Assembly (NCBI RefSeq): GCF_003386285.1
Contig: NZ_QPNC01000007.1
Span: 1-64,000, forward strand
DNA from: Nocardiopsis sp. FIRDI 009
GTDB lineage: Bacteria > Actinomycetota > Actinomycetes > Streptosporangiales > Streptosporangiaceae
DNA: 64,000 nucleotides
Direction: 5' to 3'
In this document: positions 45,721 to 54,294 of the stretch, one piece after another
Numbering within the stretch: the first letter of the stretch is position 1
Layout of the letters: every line of letters begins with the position of its first letter
Made by a program: the position numbers and the translations under genes
Notes under the pieces: generated by a model
What the model was told of the DNA's origin: nothing
The model's input: the letters and a program-made list of their open reading frames with translations, nothing else
Databases searched by the model: none

Positions 45721-46491
45721 ATGCTTTCGCGTCATCGCCCCGCCGATTCCGCTCGAATCCTGGCAGGTCAGGCCGCCGGTGCGCACAGGAGTCGGCGATG
45801 CATCCGCTCACTGGCCCTCCCCATGACCCTGTCCATCGGCCTCGCGCTCACCGCGTGCGGCTCCGCGGAGGAGGACCAGCCCGCGGCCGACCCCAACGCC
45901 GAGGCGGCCGCCCGGCTGCACGAGGCCCAGCCCACGTCCGTCCGCGACGCCACCCTGCTGCCCGAGGGCAGCGAGAGCGGCACCTACGCCGAACTCGCCA
46001 CCGTGCAGTACAGCGAGCAGGTCCGCGACTCCACCGAGATCGACAAACCCGAGTGCGTGGACGCGGCCAACCGCTGGGGCGACCTGGACGGCGTGCGCGA
46101 GGCGCCCGCCTCGGTGGCCGCCTACGAGTGGCCCGAGGGCTCGGTGTCCAGCATGCTGGTCGAGACCGACGAGGAGACCGCCGACGAGGCGATGGCGATC
46201 GAACCGCCGGCGTCCTGCGAGTCCTACAACGCCACCTACGCCGACGGTACGTCCTCGGAGTACGGGGTGCGCGACCTCGACATGCCCGAGATGGGAGACG
46301 AGTCGCGCGCGTTCCTGATCGAGGTGCGCACCGGCGAGGAGGAGAGCCGGATGCTCAGCGTCATGTACCGCAACGGCTCGCTGCTGGGCATGACCTCCAT
46401 CCTCGGCGGCGGCGACGAGGCGGACTACGAGGAGATGCTGACGGCGTTCACCGAGGCCGCCATCGCACGGCAGGACCAGATGCTCGGCTGA
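45721..46491 (+). CDS. Lipoprotein of unknown function
   Basis: 256 residues from ATG with GAGGAG eight bases upstream. Basic N-terminus, hydrophobic core and lipobox LTAC mark a lipoprotein. The mature part is acidic, Glu/Asp-rich, alpha+beta, with two further Cys (PECVDAA, PASCESY). No family recognised. Divergent from hisC. Confidence 0.75.
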   Translation: MLSRHRPADSARILAGQAAGAHRSRRCIRSLALPMTLSIGLALTACGSAEEDQPAADPNAEAAARLHEAQPTSVRDATLLPEGSESGTYAELATVQYSEQVRDSTEIDKPECVDAANRWGDLDGVREAPASVAAYEWPEGSVSSMLVETDEETADEAMAIEPPASCESYNATYADGTSSEYGVRDLDMPEMGDESRAFLIEVRTGEEESRMLSVMYRNGSLLGMTSILGGGDEADYEEMLTAFTEAAIARQDQMLG

Positions 46492-46518
46492 CCACCGGAG
46501 GCGCGGTCCGGACCGCGC

Positions 46519-47508
46519 TCACGCGAGCTGGCCCGTGTCGGCGTCCCTCCCCCCGGCTGACCGTGCGGCGGGGTGCTCCCGGGCCGCACGCAGCGCCCGG
46601 GCCTGCCGTTCGGCGTCACGGACCGCCTCATCCCGTTTGGCCGCCGCACGCGGGCGCGGCAGCTTGCGGGGCGGCCCCTGCAACTCGCGCGTGGTCACGG
46701 CGCCGAAGGAGGCGGCCACGGCCCCGCTCTCCCGGTCCACCAGCACCGCCCGCACGGCGGTCCGCCCGCGCCCGTCGGCCCGGACCGCGAAGACCACGTC
46801 CACCCGGCGGCCGTACCGCATGCCGTCGTAGCGGAGGAAGCGCCAGCAGCCGTGCCGCCACACGTCCTCCGGCTCGGTCCCGAGCAGGACGGGCCGGTTG
46901 GTGCGCCAGACGTCGCTGGAGCGCAACCGCATCATGGTCCGGCGCGACGAGACCGGACGCAGGGCGCAGGGCTCCCGGCTGAGGAGGCGCGTCGCCAGCT
47001 CCCGCGGTTCGGGGCTGAGCGCCGCCAGCACGACCAACTCCACGCCCAGGACCACGGCGTGGGTCGCGGTGAGGTCGGTGACGACCCGCCACCCCGTCGT
47101 GGCCAGACCCAGCGTGGACAGGGCCGCGGCCGAGAGCAGCCCGGCGCGGGTCAGCGTGCGCCAGCCGATCGGGGCCCGGCTCAGCCCGCCGAAACACCCG
47201 CAGCCCGCCTCGGGGTCGCGGCGGCGCGCGAGGATCAGCACGCCGACCGACACGGCGAACAGGGCCGCCGTACCGGCCCGGGCCAGCCCGCCCGGCGTGC
47301 CCGACAGGGCCAGCAGCCCCGTGGCGAGCACGGCCTCCAGCAGCCCGGAGGCGACCGTGACCGGGCGGCGCAGGCGTTCGTTCAACAGGACGGCCAGGCC
47401 GGACGCGGCGCCCCCGGCGGTGGTCTTGGCGACGGCGCCGAACAGCAGGAGCGCCGCCAGCAGTGGCAGCTGGACCTCGCGGACCACGTCGACGATCTCG
47501 GGCAGCAT
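46519..47508 (-). CDS. MauE/DoxX-like redox-associated membrane protein
   Basis: 329 residues. Four to five membrane helices in the first ~185 residues with the MauE-type ARRRDPEAGCGCFGGLSRAP motif, followed by a ~130-residue basic cytosolic tail. MauE proteins support disulfide formation or maturation of periplasmic proteins. Start ATG 47508 has GGAGGG about seven bases upstream; ATG 47514 overlapping the previous stop (ATGA) is also possible. Operon with the gene at 47511. Confidence 0.75.
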   Translation of the reverse strand: MLPEIVDVVREVQLPLLAALLLFGAVAKTTAGGAASGLAVLLNERLRRPVTVASGLLEAVLATGLLALSGTPGGLARAGTAALFAVSVGVLILARRRDPEAGCGCFGGLSRAPIGWRTLTRAGLLSAAALSTLGLATTGWRVVTDLTATHAVVLGVELVVLAALSPEPRELATRLLSREPCALRPVSSRRTMMRLRSSDVWRTNRPVLLGTEPEDVWRHGCWRFLRYDGMRYGRRVDVVFAVRADGRGRTAVRAVLVDRESGAVAASFGAVTTRELQGPPRKLPRPRAAAKRDEAVRDAERQARALRAAREHPAARSAGGRDADTGQLA

Positions 47509-47510
47509 GG

Positions 47511-48482
47511 TCATCCCTCCCCCTGGGCGACGGTCACGGTCGCGTTGAAGCAGCCGTCCTCCAGTCGCCCGCCGAGGGCGACGAACGCGGTCATGGTGAG
47601 GGAGGCGATCCGGCCCGCGCCCTGACCTCCGCAGGCCGGGCACAGGTCGCAGATCCAACTGTCGGCGGCGGCGCAGTCGACCACGGGCACCACCGTGGCG
47701 TCGCGGGTGCAGTCGTTGCGCAGCCGCAGGGTGGCGCCGGTGGACAGCAGCGGCAGGGGCGCGCACGGGGTCCGCCGGTCGCACCCCTGGCCGTGCCCGA
47801 CGGGGTCGATCGCCGGGTAGGCGGCGGCGTTGGCCAGAGCGCGGGGGTCCAGGTGGGACGAGCGCCCCAGCAGGGGGTCGTACCACGTGGCGATCCCGCT
47901 GACGGTGCCGGAGTACTGGAGCGTGGGCGGCCGGTGCGGCGTGGCGTGGAGCGGGTACGGGGGCTGGGTGGTGGCGGGGCGCGTCGCCCAGACCGCGCCG
48001 TCGCGCCACACGCCGATGGCGTCGAAGACGTAACCGGGTTCCAGGCGCGGGTGGCGGACGCCGATCCGGCCGGAGGAGCGGTAGGGGACGACCACGGGCA
48101 CGCGCGGGCGCCCGTGGCCGGGGTCGATCTCCAGCTCCTCGCCCTCGCGTCCGACGATGACCCCGGTGGCGCGGGCGGGCTGGGCCCACACCCGTTCGGC
48201 CACCAGGCGGCCGTCGTGGGAGCACAGGACGACCGCGTCGTCACCGGGGCTCAGGTCGGTGGGGTCGACCTCGTCGCCCTTCCAGAAGGAGGTCACGCGT
48301 TCGAAGAGGAAGCGCTCCTCTCCCCGCCTGGTGGCCAGGCACAGCATGTAGGAGGTGGCGTCGACGACGACGCCGCGGGTGACGCGGTCGCTGAGCGGGA
48401 GGGGTTCGGGAACGGCGTCGGGGCCGAGGACCGCCGCGGTGAGCCGCCTGCGGTCGCTCCCCCTTCCAGTCATCACTGACAT
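47511..48482 (-). CDS. Conserved hypothetical protein with Cys-rich double-psi-like C-terminus
   Basis: 323 residues, ATG with AAGGGGG ten bases upstream. The C-terminal ~140 residues (SGIATWYDPLLGR ... CDRRTPCAPLPLLSTGATLRLRNDC ... CDLCPACGGQG) resemble an RlpA/expansin-type double-psi beta-barrel with about eight cysteines. There is no evident signal peptide despite the Cys content. Coupled (ATGA) to a MauE-like protein, which would fit a disulfide-rich partner. Function unknown. Confidence 0.6.
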   Translation of the reverse strand: MSVMTGRGSDRRRLTAAVLGPDAVPEPLPLSDRVTRGVVVDATSYMLCLATRRGEERFLFERVTSFWKGDEVDPTDLSPGDDAVVLCSHDGRLVAERVWAQPARATGVIVGREGEELEIDPGHGRPRVPVVVPYRSSGRIGVRHPRLEPGYVFDAIGVWRDGAVWATRPATTQPPYPLHATPHRPPTLQYSGTVSGIATWYDPLLGRSSHLDPRALANAAAYPAIDPVGHGQGCDRRTPCAPLPLLSTGATLRLRNDCTRDATVVPVVDCAAADSWICDLCPACGGQGAGRIASLTMTAFVALGGRLEDGCFNATVTVAQGEG

Positions 48483-48789
48483 GTCGTCCGCGCCCCCTTG
48501 TCACCCGACTCGTCACTCAGTGCCCATTGTCCTGCTCGCGGCCCCGTACGGGTGCTCACACGCCGACCCGCACCGGTTCGTGCCGGTGACATGTCCAGGT
48601 CATTGCCCCGGTCGCGGTGGCCGTGGCAACAGCGTTCCACCTGGCACGGGCACTCAAGGCCGATGTGACGTATTGCGCCATTAGTGCGGTTTGTCAGCAC
48701 ATGGGATGGAAGTTCCTGGATGTTTGCGTTTGCTGTGTGAGAGTGAGAGGAAGAAAAGTGACTGAGCTCACGAGCGCGTCTGAAAGTCG
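48483..48789. other. Intergenic region upstream of the SigE-family gene
   Basis: 307 bp of lower GC. Contains GTG 48758 with a strong GAGGAAG SD that opens a 44-codon frame overlapping the sigma gene out of frame (stop near 48892). No known motif recognised. Confidence 0.4.
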
Positions 48790-49317
48790 GTGGTCGGTGT
48801 GGGAGGAACGACCCGGACGCCCCGGTACGACGAGTTCAGCCGCTACGTGGAGGAACGCGGCCCCGCGCTGCTGCGGATGGCGAGATCGCTGACCAACAGC
48901 CACGCGGACGCCGAGGACCTGTTGCAGGCCGCGCTCGTCAAGACCTTCCTCGCCTGGGACCGCATCGCGAACCCGAGGGCGCGGGACGGGTACGTGCGCC
49001 GGGCGATGGTCAACACGCAGATCTCCGAGTGGCGCCGCAGCCACCTGGACGTGTACCCGACCGACGACATCCCCGAGCAGCGCGTCGACGACCCGACGTG
49101 GCGCAGCGACCTCGCCGACGTCGTGGAGCGGGCCATCGAGAAGCTGCCCGACCGCCAGCGCACGACGGTCGTGCTCAGGTACTACGACGACCTGACGGAG
49201 GCGCAGATCGCCCAGCGGATGGGGGTGACGCTCGGCACGGTCAAGAGCACCCTGTCCCGGGCGGTGGAGAAGCTCCGCCGCGACGCCGACCTGATCATCG
49301 AGCGCGCCGTCGGCTGA
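48790..49317 (+). CDS. SigE-family ECF RNA polymerase sigma factor
   Basis: 175 residues. Region 2 (FSRYVEERGPALLRMARSLTNSHADAEDLLQAALVKTF) and region 4 (LPDRQRTTVVLRYYDDLTEAQIAQRMGVTLGTVKSTLSRAVEKL) are plain, as in the small SigE family of actinomycetes (SACE/SCO type). GTG 48790 is the first start in frame but its SD is weak; a slightly later GTG is possible. No anti-sigma gene follows; a tRNA gene comes next. Confidence 0.9.
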   Translation: MVGVGGTTRTPRYDEFSRYVEERGPALLRMARSLTNSHADAEDLLQAALVKTFLAWDRIANPRARDGYVRRAMVNTQISEWRRSHLDVYPTDDIPEQRVDDPTWRSDLADVVERAIEKLPDRQRTTVVLRYYDDLTEAQIAQRMGVTLGTVKSTLSRAVEKLRRDADLIIERAVG

Positions 49318-49385
49318 CGCCCGCCCGGAGAGCCGGGATTCGTTTTGCGCAGCACCCCCCGGGGTCTGTACCCTTGTCACAGCCA

Positions 49386-49474
49386 GGAGGATTCGCCTAG
49401 TCAGGTCTATGGCGCCGCACTGCTAATGCGGTTAGGCGGCAACGCCTTCCGGGGTTCAAATCCCCGATCCTCCG
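49386..49474 (+). tRNA. tRNA-Ser(GCU)
   Basis: 89-nt class II tRNA. Acceptor GGAGGAT pairs with ATCCTCC, discriminator G. Anticodon loop CTGCTAA gives GCU (reads AGC/AGU). A long variable arm (TTAGGCGGCAACGCCTT) and T-loop GGTTCAAATCC are present. Confidence 0.97.
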
Positions 49475-49480
49475 CGCTCC

Positions 49481-49526
49481 GGCCTGGGGCTTATCGCATC
49501 GCGGAAGCCCCAGGCCGTCTTGTTTT
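49481..49526 (+). terminator. Intrinsic terminator after tRNA-Ser
   Basis: Perfect 12-bp stem GGCCTGGGGCTT/AAGCCCCAGGCC with 12-nt loop, followed by gtcttgtttt. Confidence 0.92.
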
Positions 49527-49529
49527 CCG

Positions 49530-49564
49530 GGTGTCCCCGGCACGGGCCCCGTGCCGGGGACACC
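49530..49564. terminator. Second strong hairpin
   Basis: 17-bp perfect stem (GGTGTCCCCGGCACGGG and complement around one base) immediately after the tRNA terminator; likely a back-up terminator. Confidence 0.65.
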
Positions 49565-49566
49565 GG

Positions 49567-50031
49567 TCAGGCGTACACTGGCCGACCACCCGCAAACCGC
49601 TGAGCCGCGGGGACGGACCGCACCACCGCCCCGGATGGCAGCACCGCGCGGCGCACCCACCCGGAACGCTTCGACGACCGCTCCCCCGTGGGGGCACCGC
49701 GCGGCCGTAGGGATCGGACCCCTGGGGCACCACCCCCACCGGGGACCCCCGCTGCGGGTCCGCGCACCGGTACCGGCCTCCGACACCGCCCTTGCCCGAC
49801 AACCCTCGGAAATCGGCCGGATGGTGCTTACGCGACGCCTGGGTGTGTCTGCCCGCTGACAGATGCGGGTGCGGACCGGATCTCGTGTGATCACCTCCCC
49901 ACATGCCGGGGGATTCCTGACCCGAGAACCCCGGCGCCGCCCTCCTCTGGGCGGATCGCCCCGCCGATCGCCCGCGTGCGCGCGGCCGACACCGGCGGAC
50001 GGCGAGGCACGATGGAGAGAGGGAGGCGGAG
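49567..50031. other. Intergenic region upstream of the redox/metal island
   Basis: 465 bp without a supported gene. Only the palindromic site at 49846-49861 stands out. Confidence 0.5.
49846..49861. promoter_or_regulatory. Candidate Crp/Fnr-family operator, site 1
   Basis: TGTCTGCCCGCTGACA, 171 bp upstream of the DF thioredoxin gene. One of four sites with TGTCnn-N4-CTGACA in this island; 16-bp length and TGT...ACA ends match Crp-family operator geometry. Confidence 0.55.
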
Positions 50032-50334
50032 ATGAACGTAGCGCTGCTCTACTTCGACGGCTGCCCCAACTGGCGCCTGGCCCAGGCACGCCTGCGGCAG
50101 GCGCTCACGCTCGTCGGCCGCCTGGACGACGCGGTCGACCTGGTCGCCGTGCGCACCGAGGAGGAGGCGCGGGAGCGGGGTTTCCCCGGCTCGCCCACGA
50201 TCCGGGTGAACGGCCGCGACCCGTTTCCCCACGGCGGGACCCACGGCCTCGCCTGCCGGGTCTACCCGACATCTGAGGGGCTCGCCGGAGCCCCGACCGT
50301 GGACCAGCTCGTCCGTGCGCTCACCGAGGCGTGA
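50032..50334 (+). CDS. DF-family thioredoxin-like protein
   Basis: 100 residues, ATG with GGAGG five bases upstream. Thioredoxin-like fold opening with NVALLYFDGCPNWRLAQ, the single-Cys DxxCPxx motif of the DF (seleno)protein family; a second Cys lies in HGLACRVYP. The cis-Pro loop is GSPTIRVNGRDPF. Relatives are often near mercury or arsenic genes, and a MerT-like gene lies about 1 kb downstream. Substrate unknown. Confidence 0.8.
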   Translation: MNVALLYFDGCPNWRLAQARLRQALTLVGRLDDAVDLVAVRTEEEARERGFPGSPTIRVNGRDPFPHGGTHGLACRVYPTSEGLAGAPTVDQLVRALTEA

Positions 50335-50497
50335 CCACGCGCCCCAGCCGTGGTACGGGTCGGGCCCTCGCCGTTCCCGCGGAGGTCGGGGATGGGGTGG
50401 GGGCGCAGCCGACGCAGGCGAAGCCGACCAGGATCACACCGACCGGCATCATGAGCAGCCCCGCCAGCGGGATGGCGAGGTAGGGTCCGTTCTCCAC
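50321..50497 (-). CDS. Possible small single-span membrane protein
   Basis: A 58-codon frame from GTG with a clean hydrophobic helix (YLAIPLAGLLMMPVGVILVG) followed by FACVGCA and a Pro/Arg tail. No clear SD, and the 3' end overlaps the previous gene by 14 bp on the opposite strand. Membrane-like composition is the only support. Confidence 0.3.
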   Translation of the reverse strand: MENGPYLAIPLAGLLMMPVGVILVGFACVGCAPTPSPTSAGTARARPVPRLGRVVTPR

Positions 50498-50640
50498 GGT
50501 ACGGCCGCCCCAGCGCGGGAGGCTCCTGTCGTCGGTGGTCGGGTGCGCCCGGGACGTGTTCCGTGCGGTGGCGCCATGAGGGGCTCCTTGCGGTGGTGGG
50601 AGGGCGAAGGGCGTCGCGACCAGGAGGGGTGGGAGGCGGG

Positions 50641-50775
50641 GGTGACCGCCAGGACCGTCTTGCCGCGCCGGTGGCCCGCGCCCTGGTCGGCGAGTGCCTC
50701 GGCGGCCCGATCGAGCGGGTGGACGCGGTCGACGACGGGCGACGTCCTCCCGGCCTCTCCCCGGGTTGTCACGTG
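50641..50775 (-). pseudogene. 3' remnant of a zinc-type alcohol dehydrogenase/quinone oxidoreductase
   Basis: About 44 residues reading SPVVDRVHPLDRAAEALADQ then GAGHRRGKTVLAV match the C-terminus of medium-chain dehydrogenases (xPVIDRxxPLxxxxEALxxxxxGHxxGKxVxxV). No cofactor-binding domain upstream. Confidence 0.6.
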
Positions 50776-50782
50776 CCTGACA
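50767..50782. promoter_or_regulatory. Candidate Crp/Fnr-family operator, site 2
   Basis: TGTCACGTGCCTGACA, 86 bp upstream of the DUF427 gene. Right half identical to the other sites; left half differs at its sixth base (C for G). Confidence 0.5.
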
Positions 50783-50867
50783 CTCGCCGCCGCCCCCGCG
50801 GCGACCACGGGTGTACTGGGAACACGGCCGCCGTCGCGGCCGGTTCCGCTGGCATGGAGGGGCTCAG

Positions 50868-51164
50868 ATGATCCGAGCGGTCTGGAACGGTGAGGTGCTG
50901 GCCGAGGCACCGAGCACCGTGATGGTGGAGGGCAACCACTACTTCCCACCCGAGTCCCTGCGCCGCGAGCACTTCTCCGAGTCCCGGTCCCGGAGCCTGT
51001 GTCTCTGGAAGGGCGTCGCGCGCTACTACGACGTCACCGTGCACGGCCAGACCTACGAGGCCGCCGCCTGGTACTACCCGCGTCCCAGCCCGTTGGCCCG
51101 CCGGATCAGGAACCACGTGGCGTTCTGGCCCGGCGTGAGCGTCGAGGAGGACGGTGACCGATGA
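50868..51164 (+). CDS. DUF427 family protein
   Basis: 98 residues, ATG with GGAGGGG six bases upstream. MIRAVWNGEVLAEAPSTVMVEGNHYFPPES and WKGVARYYDVTVHGQ are diagnostic of the DUF427 beta-barrel family. The family's role is unknown. Its stop overlaps the MerT-like start (ATGA), so they are coexpressed, probably from the promoter beside operator site 2. Confidence 0.88.
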   Translation: MIRAVWNGEVLAEAPSTVMVEGNHYFPPESLRREHFSESRSRSLCLWKGVARYYDVTVHGQTYEAAAWYYPRPSPLARRIRNHVAFWPGVSVEEDGDR

Positions 51165-51556
51165 GCACGGCCTCTCCCGGCCCGGAACCCGGTGCCGGTG
51201 CCGGCACCGGGACGCGGCGCCGACCGCTGGCGGCGGTGCGCATCGGTCTGGTGTCCGGGCTGGTCGGGATCCTGTGCTGCGTGGGACCGACGGTGCTGGC
51301 GCTCCTGGGCGTGGTCAGCGCCGGGACCGCGTTCGTGTGGGCCACCGGCCTCTACGACGGCTACGCCTGGTGGTTCCGGCTGGCGGGCCTGGCCGTACTG
51401 GTGACGCTGGTCTGGTGGTCGCTGCGGCGGAAGCGGATGTGCTCCCTGGACGGCGCGCGCAGGGCCAAGGCGAAGATCGCGCTCGCGCTGGGCGTCGCGG
51501 TGGCCACCTACGGTGTGCTCTACGGCGTGACCACCTGGCTGGGGACGTTCGCCTGA
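51161..51556 (+). CDS. MerT-like small membrane protein
   Basis: 131 residues with three hydrophobic helices. Vicinal cysteines C39-C40 lie in the first helix (GLVGILCCVGPTVLALLGV), the MerT/MerC hallmark for passing Hg(II) through the membrane. The cytoplasmic loop has only one further Cys (KRMCSL) instead of the MerT pair. No merA, merP or merR is seen nearby, so mercury specificity is unproven. Coupled to the DUF427 gene. Confidence 0.7.
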   Translation: MSTASPGPEPGAGAGTGTRRRPLAAVRIGLVSGLVGILCCVGPTVLALLGVVSAGTAFVWATGLYDGYAWWFRLAGLAVLVTLVWWSLRRKRMCSLDGARRAKAKIALALGVAVATYGVLYGVTTWLGTFA

Positions 51557-51650
51557 GACCCGAAGCGGTGGTCCGGTCGGACGCCCCGCTCTCCGCTCCG
51601 TCGGCCGGGCACACGGCCCGTGCTCCTGGGACGCGCACCCGGCGGAGGGA

Positions 51651-52484
51651 TCACCCGCGCCCGGGCCTCTCCGCGACCAGGAGCGCGTATCCGATGTCCC
51701 CCGCCGCGGCGGCGCGGCGGGCCGCCGACAGGTAGGGGGCGACCGCGTCGGCGTCCACCCCCGCCTCCGCCATCCGCGCGGGCGAGGCCATGGCGAGGAG
51801 CCGGATCCGGGCGTCGATCCGGTCGATCATGCGCACCAGGGCGCCGTCGTGGGCCGCCACGCGCAGGACGCGCAGCCCCGCCGCGCGCAGCAGCTCGGCG
51901 TACGCGTCGGCGGGCAGGGCGTCGGCGACGCACGCCACCCAACCGGCGATCCCGGCCAACTCATCGGGGAGCCCGCCGTCGGCCACCGTGACGTCCGTGA
52001 TCCCGACCCGGCCGCCCGGACGCAGCACGCGCGCGAACTCGGCGGCCGCGGCGGGTTTGTCGGGGAAGGTGCACAGGGCGCACTCGCACACCAGGGCGTC
52101 GTAGGCGGCGTCGGGGGCCGGGAGCCGCTCGGCGTCCCCGTGCAGGAACCGCACCCGGTCGGAGAGCCCGACCGTCGCGGTCGCCGCGCGGGCCGCTTCG
52201 AGGGTGGTCGCGCCGAGGTCGACGCCGTCGACCCGCGCGTCGTGCTCCAGGGCGAGCAGCCGGGCGGTGGTGCCGGGGCCGCAGGCGACGTCGAGCACCC
52301 GGGAACCGGCGGTGAGGGCGAGGGCGTCGGCGAGACGGCGGGTGAGGGTGAGACCCCCGGGGTGGTAGGAGTCCCCGAGCAGCAGGGCCACGGCGTCGCT
52401 GCCGTAGGCCGTGGCACAGCAGGACTTCACCTCCTCGGGGTCGGAGACGGGAGCCGGTGTCGCGGGGAGCGGGCGCTCGGTCAC
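51651..52484 (-). CDS. Class I SAM-dependent methyltransferase (ArsM-like)
   Basis: 277 residues. SAM-binding motif I VLDVACGPGTTARLLAL, acidic loop VDGVDLG, and motif LRPGGRVGITDVT are clear. An N-terminal SCCATAYGSDAVALLLGDSY and a CECALCTF segment give paired cysteines, as in arsenite-type methyltransferases. GTG overlaps the stop of the radical SAM gene (GTGA), so the two enzymes are translated together and probably act on one pathway. Confidence 0.8.
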   Translation of the reverse strand: MTERPLPATPAPVSDPEEVKSCCATAYGSDAVALLLGDSYHPGGLTLTRRLADALALTAGSRVLDVACGPGTTARLLALEHDARVDGVDLGATTLEAARAATATVGLSDRVRFLHGDAERLPAPDAAYDALVCECALCTFPDKPAAAAEFARVLRPGGRVGITDVTVADGGLPDELAGIAGWVACVADALPADAYAELLRAAGLRVLRVAAHDGALVRMIDRIDARIRLLAMASPARMAEAGVDADAVAPYLSAARRAAAAGDIGYALLVAERPGRG

Positions 52485-54091
52485 GGCTCCTCCACCGCCC
52501 GGCGGCCGACGTTGGTGTGGTCGGGGGCGACACCCGGTTCGTCGTCCTGCTCGGGGGCGCGCTCCGTACGGGCGATCCGGGATCCGTAGGGCGACGCCAC
52601 GGTGACGTCGGCCAGTGGGCGGGCGTTGGGGACGACGTCGGCGACCTCGACCCCCGACATCCGCGCGCGCACCTGCTCGCGGTAGCCCACGGAGTTGTAG
52701 GCGCAGAAGGGGATGATCCGCCCGTCCGGGGTGATCTCCTCCACGCAGCACTTCATGAGCTGCTTGACGTTGAGGGTGTAGGGGTCCAGGAAGTCCTGGA
52801 CGACGATCATGAACACCTTGTCCCCCAGGTCCTTGGCCGCCCGGGGAAGGTCGATGCCGCAGGCCGCGCACTCGGCGTCGGCGGTGGCCGCGGCCAGGCC
52901 CTCCATGGTGTCGGGGGCATTCATGAACGCCGAGGCGCTCCACAGCCGTTCCAGGGAGGCGCGCAGTCCGGGGTCGGGCAGGACGCGGTTGCTGACGTAG
53001 TCGAGGTAGTCGTCCACGTCGACCAGGCGCGGCAGGGGGACGACGTCGGTGCGGTCGGCCTTGCGGTCCACGAGCAGGTAGGTGACCGACCGGCAGGTGG
53101 GGAAGCAGCAGGGGACGGGCACGAAGTCCCCGGGCCGGAACCAGTCGGGGCGCTGCTCGGTGATCATCTCCATGACGTCGGAGTTGGTCAGCCGGGTGAG
53201 CGGGGCGAACTCCACGTGCCGACCGGAGTGGGTGACCGGCTGGAACGTGACGGCGTGGACGGCGGGGTGGTCGATGCCGAACTCGATGATGTCGCCGAGT
53301 TCGTGGTCGTTGAGGTCGCGTTCGACCGCCGCGACCAGGGTGACGGTCAGCCCGGCCTCGGCGCAGTTGCCCAGGGCGCGCCTCTTGCGTTCGCGCAGGT
53401 CCCCGCCGCGAATGGCGCGGTGGGTGGCCTCGTCGAACCCGTCGAACTGGAGGTAGACGTTGACGGTGGTCCCGCCTCGGCCGTTGAGGGCGGCCAGGGC
53501 GGCGACGAACCGCCTGTCGGTGGCCAGGCGGATGCCGTTGGTGTTGATGTTGACGATCTTGATCGGCCGGTCGGTGGCCATCTCGACGAAGGTGAGGATG
53601 TCCTTGTGGATGGTGGGTTCCCCGCCGGAGAACATCACCACCTCGGGTTCGCCCTCGGCCTCGACGAAGGTGTCGAGCATGCGCGCGCACTGTTCGCGGG
53701 TGATGGAGTAGCCGTCCGGTTGGTGTCCGGAGTCGGCGAAGCAGATCGGACAGTCCAGGTTGCAGCCGGTGTTGACCTCGATGATGCCCAGGCAGGCGTG
53801 CTGTTTGTGCTCGGGGCACAGCCCGCAATCGGAGGGGCACCCGTCCTTGACCTCGGTCTGGAAGGCCAGCGGGAGGGTACCCGGCTTGTTGAACCGCGTC
53901 GAGTCCGTGTACAGCTGGGCGTCGCCGTAGACCAGCGCCTCGAACCAGCCGTGCTCCTTGCAGCGTTTACGCAGGTAGACCTTGTTGTCGCGGATGTTGA
54001 CCTGGGCGTCGACCACCACCTTGCACACCGGACAGACGCTCTTGGTGTACTCGACGAAGACCTCGCCCCGGTCCCGTGCTCGGTCGGCCAC
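52481..54091 (-). CDS. Tes/MJ0619-like radical SAM protein
   Basis: 536 residues. N-terminal metal-binding ribbon (VCPVCKVVVDAQV ... RKRCKEHGWFE), then DCGLCPEHKQHACLG and the radical SAM CNLDCPICF cluster, the SGGEPTIHKDI SAM motif, and a C-terminal set of cysteines (VPCCFPTCRS, CAACG, KCC, FCAYNSVGYR). This layout, with several iron-sulfur clusters and an N-terminal rubredoxin-like site, matches the MJ0619/tetraether-synthase (Tes) family, which joins lipid chains in archaea. GTG 54091 has GAAGGCGGG upstream. The bacterial substrate is unknown; coupled to a methyltransferase. Confidence 0.8.
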   Translation of the reverse strand: MADRARDRGEVFVEYTKSVCPVCKVVVDAQVNIRDNKVYLRKRCKEHGWFEALVYGDAQLYTDSTRFNKPGTLPLAFQTEVKDGCPSDCGLCPEHKQHACLGIIEVNTGCNLDCPICFADSGHQPDGYSITREQCARMLDTFVEAEGEPEVVMFSGGEPTIHKDILTFVEMATDRPIKIVNINTNGIRLATDRRFVAALAALNGRGGTTVNVYLQFDGFDEATHRAIRGGDLRERKRRALGNCAEAGLTVTLVAAVERDLNDHELGDIIEFGIDHPAVHAVTFQPVTHSGRHVEFAPLTRLTNSDVMEMITEQRPDWFRPGDFVPVPCCFPTCRSVTYLLVDRKADRTDVVPLPRLVDVDDYLDYVSNRVLPDPGLRASLERLWSASAFMNAPDTMEGLAAATADAECAACGIDLPRAAKDLGDKVFMIVVQDFLDPYTLNVKQLMKCCVEEITPDGRIIPFCAYNSVGYREQVRARMSGVEVADVVPNARPLADVTVASPYGSRIARTERAPEQDDEPGVAPDHTNVGRRAVEEP

Positions 54092-54213
54092 GTACGGACC
54101 CGCCTTCCCTGTCGATGATGCGGCGCGGGGTGGGCCGGGCGCCTCTCCCCCACGACAGCCCGACCCATGCCACGCGGCAGTCCATCCCAAACCGGAGGTC
54201 CCACGGCCGAGAC

Positions 54214-54229
54214 TGTCCGCGCGCTGACA
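54214..54229. promoter_or_regulatory. Candidate Crp/Fnr-family operator, site 3
   Basis: TGTCCGCGCGCTGACA in the 203-bp divergent gap, 66 bp before the DUF3179 start and 123 bp before the radical SAM start; positioned to control both. Confidence 0.55.
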
Positions 54230-54294
54230 CATGCACGGGCGATCGACCGGCCCCTCCACAGACTGGGACCACGGGACGTCCAAAGGAGGATTCG

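Noticed and set aside
50563..50871. Plus-strand 102-codon ORF
   Set aside because: No SD or family match, and the opposite strand shows a dehydrogenase remnant.
51161..51556. Complete mercury-resistance operon
   Set aside because: Only a MerT-like protein is present; merA, merP, merB and merR are not seen.
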